NCBI GenBank assembly: GCA_937860055.1
Contig: CALMBO010000028.1
Coordinates: 252,179-316,178 of the forward strand
Reading direction: 5' to 3'
DNA from: an uncultured Verrucomicrobiota bacterium
Lineage (GTDB): Bacteria; Verrucomicrobiota; Kiritimatiellia; CAIQIC01; Lenti-01
DNA: 64,000 bases
Part shown: positions 51,358 to 60,036 of the stretch, one piece after another
How positions within the stretch are numbered: position 1 is the stretch's first letter
How the letters are laid out: every line of letters starts with the position of its first letter
Program-made: the position numbers and the translations under genes
The notes under the pieces: generated by a model
The model's input: only the letters and a program-made list of their open reading frames with translations
Told to the model about the DNA's origin: nothing
Database searches by the model: none

Positions 51358-51636
51358 CTATTTCCGCTCGGTCGGGAACTTGCCCTTGATTTTCTTCACG
51401 TAGAAGGCGCCTTTGGATTCGGCGGCGAGAAGATCGTCGTAGAGGGACAGGGGGACGTTTTTATAGAGGTAGGTGTCGGAATTGTTGATCATCTGGATGG
51501 CGAGGACCTTTTCCTTGGGATCGTAGCCGACCTTGGAGAGGAAGGAGGATTTGACGGGTTTCATCTCGATGTCGGCGGCGAAGGCGGCGGCGGCAAGGAG
51601 CATGAGGGAAACGAGAACCAGCGCGATTTTTTTCAT
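51358..51636 (-). CDS. Exported KTSC-domain protein
   Basis: 92 aa: Sec signal (MKKIALVLVSLMLLAAAAFA, cleavage near residue 21) then a single KTSC domain: PVKSSFLSKVGYDPKEKVLA, YLYKNVPLSLYDDLLAAESK, GAFYVKKIKGKF. KTSC domains are usually cytoplasmic stand-alone or fused proteins of unknown function; an exported version is less usual. Strong SD (AGGAGA). Own terminator. Confidence 0.8.
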   Translation of the reverse strand: MKKIALVLVSLMLLAAAAFAADIEMKPVKSSFLSKVGYDPKEKVLAIQMINNSDTYLYKNVPLSLYDDLLAAESKGAFYVKKIKGKFPTERK

Positions 51637-51729
51637 GAGAAAATCTCCTGTGGTTGAACGCAGGAAACGTTAGCACGGGAAAAAACGGGATGCAAGCCGG
51701 GCGGTGGGGGCAGAAATCCGGAACATGCC

Positions 51730-52830
51730 CTAGGGGGCGGGAGCGGCGCGGAAAAGGGAAGGATCGCCGAGGGGCTGGAGGGAGGCGAGGCGCAGGACCT
51801 GTCCGCGCTCGAGATGGCGGAGCTCTTTGCGGCCGGCGGTATCGAAGTCGCGGTGGAGGAGCTGGAGGCGGTGGGTTTGTCCATCGGAACAGCATGCAGG
51901 GCAAAGAGTTTGGCCTTTGGCATGGGAGGGGGAGCCGACGATGCGGGCGCGGAGCGTTGCGGAGGCGGGAAGGGGGGAGGGGCTGAGGACGAGGAGGGCG
52001 TAGGCGAGGTGGCGGAGATCGCGGTGGAGTGTGGAATTCAGGATCTGGAGCGATTGGGGGAGTTTCCAGGTGCGGACATCGTGGCAGGGGCCGTCGAGGG
52101 GGCAGGCGAGGGAGTGGGGGCAGGGGGCGAGGATGTGGAGGCCGAGATCGGCGAGGGCGAAGGCGCGCAGGTCGCGCATGTAGTCGCCGGCATCGTGGAC
52201 GAGCGGTTCGCAGATGATGAGGCGTCCGTGGGGGGCGAGGGATCGGGCGGCGCGGGAGAGGAGGGTGCGCCGGAGGTCGGGAGGAAGCTCGTTGAGGACG
52301 TAATGGAGGAGGATGACATCGAATTTTCCGGAGGGGACGGTGAACTCCTCGAGGGGGGAGGGATCGGTGCGGAGGATGGCGTCGGGCCAGCGGGCCTGGC
52401 GGAGCGCGGAGAAGCAGTCGTGGAGGCAGCGGAGGGCGGCGCGGGAGCGGTCGCGGACGGAGAGGGCGACGGGGCGCCGGCCCAGGTGGTCGAGGAGGGC
52501 CCAGGAGGCGGCGCCGGTGCCGCAGCCGAGGTCGAGGACGCGCAGGGGCTGGCTGGTTTCGGGGAAGGGCGGGAGTTCGGCGAGGACAAGGGAGAGGCGG
52601 GCATAGGTCTGGGGGGCGAAGAAAAGCGAGTAGGCGGCGCAGGCGCGGGTATCGCGGAGATAGTCCGCGGCGGCGGAATCGGGGCGGGCGATGGTGAAGC
52701 GGTCGGCGAGGCGCCGGATGTCCGGCATCATGCGATGGAGGATGTCGCGGATGGCAGTGCCGTTGGTTTCGGCCTTGGCGACTTGGAGCCAGTATGTTTC
52801 GAGTTCAGTGGGGTAGGAGAGGGAGGACAT
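51730..52830 (-). CDS. Rsm22/METTL17-like methyltransferase family protein
   Basis: 366 aa. Rossmann SAM site LRVLDLGCGTGAASWALLDH, VILLHYVLNELPPDLRRTLL (the characteristic LNEL), LIICEPLVHDA, and the Rsm22 cysteine block ILAPCPHSLACPLDGPCHD followed later by LCPACCSDG. In mitochondrial Rsm22/METTL17 these cysteines bind a 4Fe-4S cluster and the protein acts in small-subunit assembly. Likely a ribosome-assembly factor here. Last gene of the lpxA-methyltransferase-thiL-Rsm22 group. Confidence 0.85.
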   Translation of the reverse strand: MSSLSYPTELETYWLQVAKAETNGTAIRDILHRMMPDIRRLADRFTIARPDSAAADYLRDTRACAAYSLFFAPQTYARLSLVLAELPPFPETSQPLRVLDLGCGTGAASWALLDHLGRRPVALSVRDRSRAALRCLHDCFSALRQARWPDAILRTDPSPLEEFTVPSGKFDVILLHYVLNELPPDLRRTLLSRAARSLAPHGRLIICEPLVHDAGDYMRDLRAFALADLGLHILAPCPHSLACPLDGPCHDVRTWKLPQSLQILNSTLHRDLRHLAYALLVLSPSPLPASATLRARIVGSPSHAKGQTLCPACCSDGQTHRLQLLHRDFDTAGRKELRHLERGQVLRLASLQPLGDPSLFRAAPAP

Positions 52831-52850
52831 GGGAGCCTTTGGGGAAGGGT

Positions 52851-53804
52851 TCAGGGTTCATGGGTGAGGAAGTGCTGGTAGCCGCCGGGGCGGAAGGGAA
52901 TGGCGGAGCCGTCGGAAAGATGGAGGAGTCGCTGCCGGGGGGTGGCAAGGATGGTGCCGATGCGGGTGGCGGGGAGGCGCGGGAATCGATTTTTCCAGGC
53001 ATTTTCGAAGCGGGCGCGGAGGCGGGGGGGGACGGTGAAGAGGAGTTCGAAGTCCTCGCCGTCGCAGAGGGCGTGGCGGAGGGGGTGGGAGGACTGGCGT
53101 GCGGCGCGGGAGAGGGGGATGGCGGCGGCCTCGAGGCGAACGCCGCGTTTCGAGGCATCGAGGAGGCGCGGAAGATCGGCGGCGAGGCCGTCGGAGAGGT
53201 CCATCATCGAGGTGGCGAAGTGGTTTTCGGCGAGGAATCGGCCGGCCTCGAGGCGGGGGTCGAAGAGAAGGTGGTGCCGGTTGCCGGAAAGATAGGCGCC
53301 GCCGAGGGTGCCGGTGACATAGACGAGGTCGCCGGTGCGGGCGCCGGAGCGGAGGACGGCGGTGTGGCGGGGGATGCGGCCGACGCCGGTGATGTGGAGT
53401 TCGAGGGTGTCGCCCTCGGCGGTATCGCCGCCGAGGATGCCGAGGTTCCATTTTCTTGCGGCGGCGATCATGCCGTCGTAGAGGCCGCGGATGCGGGAAA
53501 GAGGGGTGGCGGCGGGCGCGACGAGGTCGACGAGGATCCAGAGGGGGGTTCCGCCCATGGCGGCGATGTCGGAGACGGCGCGGGCGATGGCCTTGCGGCC
53601 GACGAGCCGCGCGGGGGTTTCCGGCAGGAAGTGGCGGCGTTCGATGACGGGATCGGTGGTGAAGAGCCAGTCGTCGGGGGAGCCGGGAACGCGGACGACG
53701 GCGCAATCGTCGCCGGGACCGACGAGGGTGTCGGGGCGTTGCGGGAGGAGGGGGAGGATGCTCCGGAGGAGGCCGTTTTCGCCGATGTCGCGGAGGGTTT
53801 TCAT
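52851..53804 (-). CDS. thiL: Thiamine-monophosphate kinase
   Basis: 317 aa of the PurM/ThiL ATP-binding fold: RDIGENGLLRSILPLL, GPGDDCAVVRVPG (metal/ATP Asp pair), FTTDPVIERRHFLPE, GRKAIARAVSDIAAMGGTPL, GGDTAEGD, TSMMDLSDGLAADLPRLLDA, HALCDGEDFELLF. Phosphorylates thiamine monophosphate to the active cofactor. Encoded between two methyltransferase genes on the minus strand. Confidence 0.95.
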   Translation of the reverse strand: MKTLRDIGENGLLRSILPLLPQRPDTLVGPGDDCAVVRVPGSPDDWLFTTDPVIERRHFLPETPARLVGRKAIARAVSDIAAMGGTPLWILVDLVAPAATPLSRIRGLYDGMIAAARKWNLGILGGDTAEGDTLELHITGVGRIPRHTAVLRSGARTGDLVYVTGTLGGAYLSGNRHHLLFDPRLEAGRFLAENHFATSMMDLSDGLAADLPRLLDASKRGVRLEAAAIPLSRAARQSSHPLRHALCDGEDFELLFTVPPRLRARFENAWKNRFPRLPATRIGTILATPRQRLLHLSDGSAIPFRPGGYQHFLTHEP

Positions 53805-53811
53805 GGGACCT

Positions 53812-53843
53812 GATTCACCCACGGGGCAAGCCCGTGGGGGTCT
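53812..53843. repeat. GATTCAYCC hairpin repeat, copy 3
   Basis: CCCACGGG/CCCGTGGG stem with a 5-nt loop inside GATTCACCCACGGGGCAAG plus flank. It contains the stop codon and supplies the last residues (TGLPRG) of the overlapping methyltransferase gene. Confidence 0.7.
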
Positions 53844-54723
53844 GGGAGGAGGAAGAACCGGCCGTCCAGCGGGCGTAGATGGAAAGGGGCAGGAGGCGTT
53901 CGGGGGCGGAGGAGTGGGGCAGGGCGAGCTCGCCGACTTCGATCCGGCCGCCATAGGGTTTCATGAGGTCGGCGACGAGGTTGCGGAGCATGAGGGAGGA
54001 GGCTTCGATGTTGTAGGTGGTGAGGAGGAGGAGGAGGGGTTTTTCGGAGAAGGCTTCGCGGCAGAGTTCGAGGAGTTCGGGGAGTTGGCGTTCGACTTTC
54101 CAGATGTTGCCGTCGGGTCCGCGGCCGAAGGCGGGGGGATCGAGGAGGATGCCGTCGTAGCGGGAGCCGCGCTTGATTTCGCGGCGGACGTATTTGACGG
54201 CGTCTTCGACGATCCAGCGGACGGGCTTGGCGTCGAGGCGGGAGGCGGCCTGGTTTTCGCGGGCCCAGGCGGTGGCGGGTTTGGAGGCATCGACGTGGGT
54301 GGGCGTCCAGCCGGCTTCGGCGGCGACGAGGGTGGCGGCGCCGGTGTAGCCGAAGAGGTTGAGGAGGCGGGCGCCGGGGGCGGCGGCCTGCTGGATGGCG
54401 CGCCAGTGGGGCGACTGCTCGGGGAAGACGCCGAGGTGCTTGCTGGTGTCCGAGATCCGGGCGATGAAGGTCAGGTTCCCGAAGCGCAGTTTCCATTCGC
54501 GGGGGCAGCCGGGGCGGAGGTCCCAGCCGGCATCCTCATCGTGGACGGCCTGGGCCTTGTCCCATTCGGCGGGGGGCAGGGCGGGTTCCCACCAGGCCTT
54601 GGGTTCGCCGCGGATGACGGTGACGGAGCCGAAGCGTTCGAGCTTGCAGCGGCGGCCCGAGTCGATGAGCTCGTAGTCGGGGAAGCCGCCGAGGGCCGTA
54701 TGGATGGCGGGGGCGTCAGGCAT
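53815..54723 (-). CDS. SAM-dependent methyltransferase, RlmI/RlmK C-domain-like
   Basis: 302 aa. No PUA domain. Starts YELIDSGRRCKLERFGSVTV, then LRFGNLTFIARISDTSKHLG, SAM loop LNLFGYTGAATLVAAEAG, VDASKPATAWARENQAASRL, and catalytic-loop LLDPPAFGRGPDG. The DPP motif and order match cytosine-C5 rRNA methyltransferases, though the target is unknown. Overlaps the lpxA 3' end by 8 bases; its C-terminal tail is made by an intergenic-type hairpin repeat. Confidence 0.87.
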   Translation of the reverse strand: MPDAPAIHTALGGFPDYELIDSGRRCKLERFGSVTVIRGEPKAWWEPALPPAEWDKAQAVHDEDAGWDLRPGCPREWKLRFGNLTFIARISDTSKHLGVFPEQSPHWRAIQQAAAPGARLLNLFGYTGAATLVAAEAGWTPTHVDASKPATAWARENQAASRLDAKPVRWIVEDAVKYVRREIKRGSRYDGILLDPPAFGRGPDGNIWKVERQLPELLELCREAFSEKPLLLLLTTYNIEASSLMLRNLVADLMKPYGGRIEVGELALPHSSAPERLLPLSIYARWTAGSSSSQTPTGLPRG

Positions 54724-55522
54724 CGGATTCGGGGTCGTCGGAGAAGTCGAAGGAGGGGCGGCAGATGCCGCGCTTGGCGTGGTCGAGGAACTCGGCGAAT
54801 TCGGCGGCGAAGGGGTTGCCGGTTCCGGCGAGGAGTCGTTCCTTGGCCTGCGTGGCGTTGAGGCCGGAGCGGTAGACGGTGTTGAACGCCTGCTTGATCT
54901 GGGCGCGCTGTTCGGCGGTGAATCCGGCGCGGCGGAGGCCAACGATGTTGAGGCCGGCGACGAGGCTGTTTTCGCAGCTGGCGGTGATGCAGAAGGGGGG
55001 GAGGTCCTTGCTGATGAAGCAGCAAGCCGCGACCATGGCGAGGCGGCCGATGTGGCAGAACTGGTGGACGCCGGTGCCACCGCCGATGAACGCGCGTTCG
55101 CCGACGGTGACATAGCCGCCGAGGAGGGCGCCGTTGGCCATGATGACGCGGTCGCCGACCTCGCAATTGTGGGCGGCGTGGGTGTTGGCCATCATGAAGA
55201 CGTGGCTGCCGATGCGGGTGGTGGTGCCGGGCTTGGTGCCGCGGTGGATGGTGACGCCTTCGCGGAACGTGCAATCGTCGCCGGTCACGACATAGGACGG
55301 CTCGTTCTTGAAAGAGAGGTCCTGGGGCAGGTCGCCGATGACGGCGTGGGAGTGGACCTTGCAGCGGGCGCCGAGGGTGGTGTGGTCGAGGACGGCGGCG
55401 TGGGGGGCGAGGATGCAGCCATCGCCGAGGCGGGCGGTGGCGGCCACGTAGGCGCCGGGGCCGATCTGGACATCCGCGCCGAGCTGGGCGCCGGGTTCGA
55501 TGATGGCGGTGGGATGGATCAT
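54716..55522 (-). CDS. lpxA: UDP-N-acetylglucosamine O-acyltransferase
   Basis: 268 aa left-handed beta-helix: hexapeptide repeats from IHPTAIIEPGAQLGADVQIG onward, LPQDLSFKNEPSYVVTGDDC, FREGVTIHRGT, catalytic His118 in MMANTHAAHNC (E. coli H125), GVHQFCHIG, and a helical C-terminus (RRAGFTAEQRAQIKQAFNTV). First step of lipid A synthesis; implies an LPS outer membrane. Stands here without lpxD/fabZ/lpxB neighbours. First gene of a four-gene minus operon. Confidence 0.97.
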   Translation of the reverse strand: MIHPTAIIEPGAQLGADVQIGPGAYVAATARLGDGCILAPHAAVLDHTTLGARCKVHSHAVIGDLPQDLSFKNEPSYVVTGDDCTFREGVTIHRGTKPGTTTRIGSHVFMMANTHAAHNCEVGDRVIMANGALLGGYVTVGERAFIGGGTGVHQFCHIGRLAMVAACCFISKDLPPFCITASCENSLVAGLNIVGLRRAGFTAEQRAQIKQAFNTVYRSGLNATQAKERLLAGTGNPFAAEFAEFLDHAKRGICRPSFDFSDDPESDA

Positions 55523-55666
55523 GGGATGTTCTCCAAGGAAATTTCTTCCATCCTAGCGCGGGAGGCGGCCGCCCGCAATGCGGAAGAACGCGTCCGGCGT
55601 TTACAGGCGGAGGGGAATCGGGCATAACACCCGGTGCGGGCTTCTTCCGCAGGCAAGGAGCGAGGC

Positions 55667-56785
55667 ATGATTCGGATGCTGGTGGTGGTGCAGACGGCGA
55701 TTTCGCTGGGGGTGGGGGAGCAGGTGTTCCTGACGGGGAGTTCGGACGAGCTGGGGCGGTGGAACGTCTCGGCGGTGCCGATGACGCGGATGGACGACAA
55801 GCGCTGGGAGGCGATGGTGTCGCTGCGGACGGCCGAGCCGGTCGAATTCAAGGTGACGCGCGGAAGTTGGGAAACGGAGCAGGTGAACGAGCAAGGGGGG
55901 CTCATGGCCAACCACCTCCTGCGGCCGGCGGAGGGGGGGACGGTCGAGATCCGGGTGGCGGGATGGAAGGACGAGCGCCTGGCGAAGGCGGGTCCCCGAA
56001 TCACGGGCGACTACCGGTTCCTGCCCCAGATGCATTCGAAGTTCCTGGACCACGACCGGGACGTGATCGTGTGGTTTCCGCCGGGCTACGAGGCGCGGCC
56101 AACCCAGCGCTATCCGGTGCTCTACATGCACGACGGGCGCCAGGTGTTCGATCCGTCGACCTCCACCTGGGGGAAGGACTGGCAGGTGGACGAGCTGGCG
56201 CAGGACATGATCCTGAACGGCGAGCTGGAGCCGTTCATCGTGGTGGCGGCGGACTGCACGGACGCGCGGTTCGACGAGTATTCGCCGGCGCGGAAGGGCG
56301 ACGACTACCTGCGGTTCCTGGTCGAGGAGCTCAAGCCGATGGTGGATGCGACATGGCGCACGGATCCGGAGCGGTCGGCGGTCGCGGGGGCGAGCATGGG
56401 GGGGCTGATTTCGTTCTACGCGGCGTGGAAGCGGCCGGACGTCTACTTCGGCGCGGCGTGCCTGTCGCCGGCCTTCGCGGACCGCTACGGCCACGAGTGT
56501 TTCCAGATGGTGGAGGCGGCCAAAGGGAAGTTGCCGGAGCTGAAGCTGTTCCTGTCGTGCGGCGGCACGGGCGAACTCGAGGCCAAGCTGCTGGACGGGA
56601 CGCTGAAGATGGCGAACCTGCTGCGGGGCGCCGGCTATCCCGAGAAAAACCTCAGCGTGCGGATCGAGAGCTGGGCGGAACACAACGAAGAGGCGTGGGC
56701 GCGGATGACGCCGCACTGGCTGCGCTTCCTGTTCGGGCGCCCGCAGATCGCGGAACCCGATCCCGGCACGAAGAGGAAGGAATGA
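55667..56785 (+). CDS. Esterase with N-terminal starch-binding-like (CBM20) domain
   Basis: 372 aa. Residues about 1-105 are a CBM20-like beta sandwich (GVGEQVFLTGSSDELGRWNV, MDDKRWEAMVSL, PVEFKVTRGSWETEQ). From 120 on comes an esterase-D/Fes-type alpha/beta hydrolase: DVIVWFPPGYEARPTQRYPV, LYMHDGRQVFD, nucleophile in AVAGASMGGLISFYAAWKRP, and a late SWAEHNEEAW giving the His. A clear signal peptide is not seen. Could deacylate carbohydrates; natural substrate unknown. SD AAGGAG. Overlaps the next gene by four bases. Confidence 0.83.
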   Translation: MIRMLVVVQTAISLGVGEQVFLTGSSDELGRWNVSAVPMTRMDDKRWEAMVSLRTAEPVEFKVTRGSWETEQVNEQGGLMANHLLRPAEGGTVEIRVAGWKDERLAKAGPRITGDYRFLPQMHSKFLDHDRDVIVWFPPGYEARPTQRYPVLYMHDGRQVFDPSTSTWGKDWQVDELAQDMILNGELEPFIVVAADCTDARFDEYSPARKGDDYLRFLVEELKPMVDATWRTDPERSAVAGASMGGLISFYAAWKRPDVYFGAACLSPAFADRYGHECFQMVEAAKGKLPELKLFLSCGGTGELEAKLLDGTLKMANLLRGAGYPEKNLSVRIESWAEHNEEAWARMTPHWLRFLFGRPQIAEPDPGTKRKE

Positions 56786-57999
56786 ACGCGCGGGTTGGAA
56801 TCTCGGCGGCGGCGCTGGCGTGCGTCGCGGCCGCGGCCGGAGCGGCACCGGTCCTGATCGACCACCGGGACGCGGACATCGCGCAGCAGACGGCCGCGCA
56901 GATCGATCGGGCGAAGGCGGCGCTGCACATCGCCTACGGGCACACGTCGCACGGCAGCCAATTGACGGAGGGGATGGCGGGACTGGTGGACTTCGCGAAC
57001 GGCGGGGGAAAGGGGCTGGCGCTGCCGGCGGACATCTTCGCGTGGAACGACGGCGGCAGCGGGGGCGCGCTGGACCTGCACGACTACGCCTTGTGCAACG
57101 ACGTGGGCTATTATCCGGACTGGGTGGTGTGCACGAGCAACTATCTGGACGATCCGGCGAACGCAGACGTGAACGTGGTGATCTGGTCGTGGTGCGGGCA
57201 GATGGACGACAAGTACGAAGCCGGCACGCTGACGAACGAATACCTGGCGCCGATGGCGGCGTTCGAGCGGGACTATCCGCGCGTGGCGTTCGTCTACATG
57301 ACGGGGCACGTGGACATCTGGGACGACGCGGACAACAAGGCGGCGTGCGCGGCGATCCGCGCGTGGTGCGCGACAAACGACCGGATTCTCTATGATTTCA
57401 ACGACATCGAGCACCACGATCCGGATGGAGCATACTACGAATACGTCAACGACGACTGCGGCGTCTACGACGGCGCGGGCGGAACGGAAACCGGCAACTG
57501 GGCCATCGCGTGGCAAACGAGCCATGTGCAGGGCGTCGACTGGTACGAGTGCAGCGCGGCGCACAGCCAGCCGCTGAACGGGAACCTGAAGGCGTACGCG
57601 GCGTGGGCGCTGTGGTGCCGGCTGGGGGCGGACCGCGACCGGGACGAGATCGCGGACGCGTGGGAGGAGCGGCACGGCGGGATGGAGCGGTTCGGGGGCG
57701 GGGCGAGCGACTGCGATGGCGACGGGCTGACCGACTGGGAAGAATACGTCCAGGACAGCGAGCCGACGAACGCCGGGCCGCGCTTTGCGATCGCGGGGCT
57801 TGTGCCGACGAATCCGCCGGCGCTGGAGTTTGCGAGTTCGACGGGGCGGGTGTATTCGCTGCTGGGATGCGACGACCTGGAGGCCGGGTCGTGGCAGGCG
57901 GTCACGAGCCGGCCGGGGACGGGGGCGGCGATGAGGCTGGCGGACCCGATGGCCCTGCATGGCGTGCGGGCGTACGGGGTCGGGGTGTCGGTCCCGTAG
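56782..57999 (+). CDS. Secreted HTSHGSQ-motif protein with TSP3 calcium repeats
   Basis: 405 aa. Signal peptide (MNARVGISAAALACVAAAAG). Main domain (about 25-285) with HIAYGHTSHGSQLTEGM, VVIWSWCGQMD, FVYMTGHVDIWDD, reminiscent of SGNH-like or PKD-associated secreted domains; not a family I can name. Then DRDRDEIADAWEERHGG and DCDGDGLTDWEEYVQD, thrombospondin type 3 calcium-binding repeats, and a C-terminal beta module common in Verrucomicrobiota exported proteins. Coupled to the esterase, so both may act on the same polymer. Confidence 0.72.
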   Translation: MNARVGISAAALACVAAAAGAAPVLIDHRDADIAQQTAAQIDRAKAALHIAYGHTSHGSQLTEGMAGLVDFANGGGKGLALPADIFAWNDGGSGGALDLHDYALCNDVGYYPDWVVCTSNYLDDPANADVNVVIWSWCGQMDDKYEAGTLTNEYLAPMAAFERDYPRVAFVYMTGHVDIWDDADNKAACAAIRAWCATNDRILYDFNDIEHHDPDGAYYEYVNDDCGVYDGAGGTETGNWAIAWQTSHVQGVDWYECSAAHSQPLNGNLKAYAAWALWCRLGADRDRDEIADAWEERHGGMERFGGGASDCDGDGLTDWEEYVQDSEPTNAGPRFAIAGLVPTNPPALEFASSTGRVYSLLGCDDLEAGSWQAVTSRPGTGAAMRLADPMALHGVRAYGVGVSVP

Positions 58000-58006
58000 C
58001 GTTGGT

Positions 58007-59068
58007 TCAGGGGAGGACGATGACGGGGAGGCCGGCGCGCACGGCGCGGACGAGCTTGAGGGCGTCCCAGTTGGTCAGGCGAAAGCAGCCGTGCGATTCG
58101 GTATGGCTGATGTCTTCGGGGGAAGGGGTGCCGTGGATGCCGTAGCCGGGGCGGTCGAGGCCGATCCACGCGAGGCCGACGGGGTTGTTGGGGCCGGGGG
58201 GGATGCGCAATTTCCGGCCGATGGCGGAGGCCTCGGGATCTTCGGCGAACAAGGCGGGGTCGAAGGTGTATTCGGGATTTTCGGCCCAGACGACGACGCG
58301 GAGGGTTTCGCCTTCGGGGCGCTTGGCCTTGTCGGCGGCGATGGAGCAGGGGAAGTGGGCGACGAGGAGGCCGTTGGTGTCGTAGGCGCGGAGGGTTTTC
58401 TGTTCCAGCCGGATTTCGATCTTGGAGAGGGGGGGGAGGGGTTTGGATTGGACGAGGGGGACGGCGACGACGGTGCCGGGGGGCGGATCGGGCCAGGCGG
58501 CGCCGGGATTCAGGCGGCGCAGGGTGGCGCGATAGACGTGGAATTTTTCGGCGATCCGCTCCTCGATGGAGGCATGGCCCAGGCGTTCCAGCCGGGAACG
58601 CTCGAGCCAGGAGGAGGGATAGGGGGTGAGCGAGGCGTGGTCAGCGGCCGTGATGGTGTAGGAGGACATGACGCCGTTGGTATCGCCGAGCGCGGCGGTG
58701 ACGGCATCGTCGATCCGGCCGGTGACAGGCATTCCATGCTTCTTCTGCCAGGCGGAAAGGGCCTTTTCGCTCTTGGAGCCCCAGCGGCCATCGATGCCGC
58801 CGGAGCAGAAATTCTCGCGGTCGAGGCGCGTTTGGACGGCGAAGAGGACATCGACGGGCGTTTTCGGCGGGAGCGGTTCGGGGGGAAGCGGCTGGACGAC
58901 CGGCGGGAGCGGCCGGGGCCTGGGCGGCGGGGCAGGCGGGGCGGGAAGGGGGGCCGGAACCGGTTCGACGGACACATGGACGCAACCGGAAAGACAGAGA
59001 ACCAGGAGGAGTCCGAGGCCCCATTTGGTTTCCATGCGCAGGTTCATTGTCCGGATGGGAAGAAGCAT
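58007..59068 (-). CDS. L,D-transpeptidase (YkuD) lipoprotein
   Basis: Up to 353 aa. Start at ATG 59068 (TGATG overlap with the upstream stop, AAGGA before it); ATG 59035 gives a cleaner lipoprotein signal ending LCLSGC. A Pro-rich linker, a peptidoglycan-binding-type helical repeat (CSGGIDGRWGSKSEKALSAW), a LysM-like region, and the YkuD catalytic domain: IEIRLEQKTLRAYDTNGLLV, PVGLAWIGLDRPGYGIHGT, HTESHGCFRLTNWDA with nucleophile Cys. Crosslinks peptidoglycan 3-3 or attaches lipoproteins to it in the periplasm. Confidence 0.93.
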   Translation of the reverse strand: MLLPIRTMNLRMETKWGLGLLLVLCLSGCVHVSVEPVPAPLPAPPAPPPRPRPLPPVVQPLPPEPLPPKTPVDVLFAVQTRLDRENFCSGGIDGRWGSKSEKALSAWQKKHGMPVTGRIDDAVTAALGDTNGVMSSYTITAADHASLTPYPSSWLERSRLERLGHASIEERIAEKFHVYRATLRRLNPGAAWPDPPPGTVVAVPLVQSKPLPPLSKIEIRLEQKTLRAYDTNGLLVAHFPCSIAADKAKRPEGETLRVVVWAENPEYTFDPALFAEDPEASAIGRKLRIPPGPNNPVGLAWIGLDRPGYGIHGTPSPEDISHTESHGCFRLTNWDALKLVRAVRAGLPVIVLP

Positions 59069-59820
59069 CAGCCGGAATCCTTCTGGGCGAACAGGACGTA
59101 TTGGCCTCCGAGCGGGACGCGTGCCAGAAGCTTTTCCGCCGGCCACAGGAACTTGAAGCGGGGGGGGGCGAAGAGGAAGAAGCGTGTGCGCGGCTTGCCG
59201 AAGCCGGCGGCCGCGAGGCGGTCGCGGGCGACCGCGGGGGAGAGGAGCACGGCGTTCCGGTCGATTTCCGTCCGGCGGACGACATAGTTCGTGGCGGGGT
59301 TCCACGGATTATGCTCGAAGACGGCCAGCCAGCCGCCCGGGACCAGGGCGTCCTTCAGCCGCCGGAGGGATTCGATCCATTGGTCCGGGGGGATGTGGTG
59401 GAAAACGCACACGGCGGAGATCAGATCGAATCGCGCGGCGGGAAACCGGTTCGGTTCGATCGGCCAAAGCGGGATGGACTGGAGATCCCGGGGCCAGCGT
59501 TTCCGCGCTTCCTGAAGCATGCCCCGGGACACATCGCACCCCTCGCAGGACCATTGGAGCCCGCGGCGGGCGACAAGGGAGAGGAAGTCGCCGGCGCCGC
59601 AGCCGAAGTCCAGGTAGCGGAAGGAGGGATCCGTGCGGAGGCGGCCCGCGCGGCGCAGTTCGTCCAGCAGGATCTCGAGCTTTTGCTCGAGGAAAAGGGC
59701 GGCGGAGGCGCCCGCCAGCCTTTTCAGGCCGACTTCCATGCCGGCATTGTAGCCGGCCGAGTAGCGGTCGAATTCGGAAGGATTTCCGGATGGGGGGGGC
59801 TGGGGGGCGGGTTCTGTCAT
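59068..59820 (-). CDS. Class I SAM-dependent methyltransferase
   Basis: 250 aa. EFDRYSAGYNAGMEVGLKRL lead-in, RYLDFGCGAGDFLSLVARRG (SAM motif I), GCDVSRGMLQEARKRWPRDL, LISAVCVFHHIPPDQWIESL, LVPGGWLAVFEHNPWNPATN. Small-molecule type of unknown substrate. Stop overlaps the L,D-transpeptidase start by one base, so the two are cotranscribed. Confidence 0.83.
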   Translation of the reverse strand: MTEPAPQPPPSGNPSEFDRYSAGYNAGMEVGLKRLAGASAALFLEQKLEILLDELRRAGRLRTDPSFRYLDFGCGAGDFLSLVARRGLQWSCEGCDVSRGMLQEARKRWPRDLQSIPLWPIEPNRFPAARFDLISAVCVFHHIPPDQWIESLRRLKDALVPGGWLAVFEHNPWNPATNYVVRRTEIDRNAVLLSPAVARDRLAAAGFGKPRTRFFLFAPPRFKFLWPAEKLLARVPLGGQYVLFAQKDSG

Positions 59821-60036
59821 GAGTTGTGGTCGATGGGGCTGCCTAGATCGCCGCACGCCGGCGTTCGCTGGCCGTTTGGAGGGCAGGATGCCGCACCCCT
59901 GGCGGGAAATCAATGAAAACCACCGGTTGGGAAAGCGGTTGGAAAAGGCGGAAAAGGAGGTTTTCAGGAGGAGGGAGATCTGGCATGATGCCGGGCGTGG
60001 CATCGCACGCATGCGAAGCCCGAGGGAGAGTTGCAC

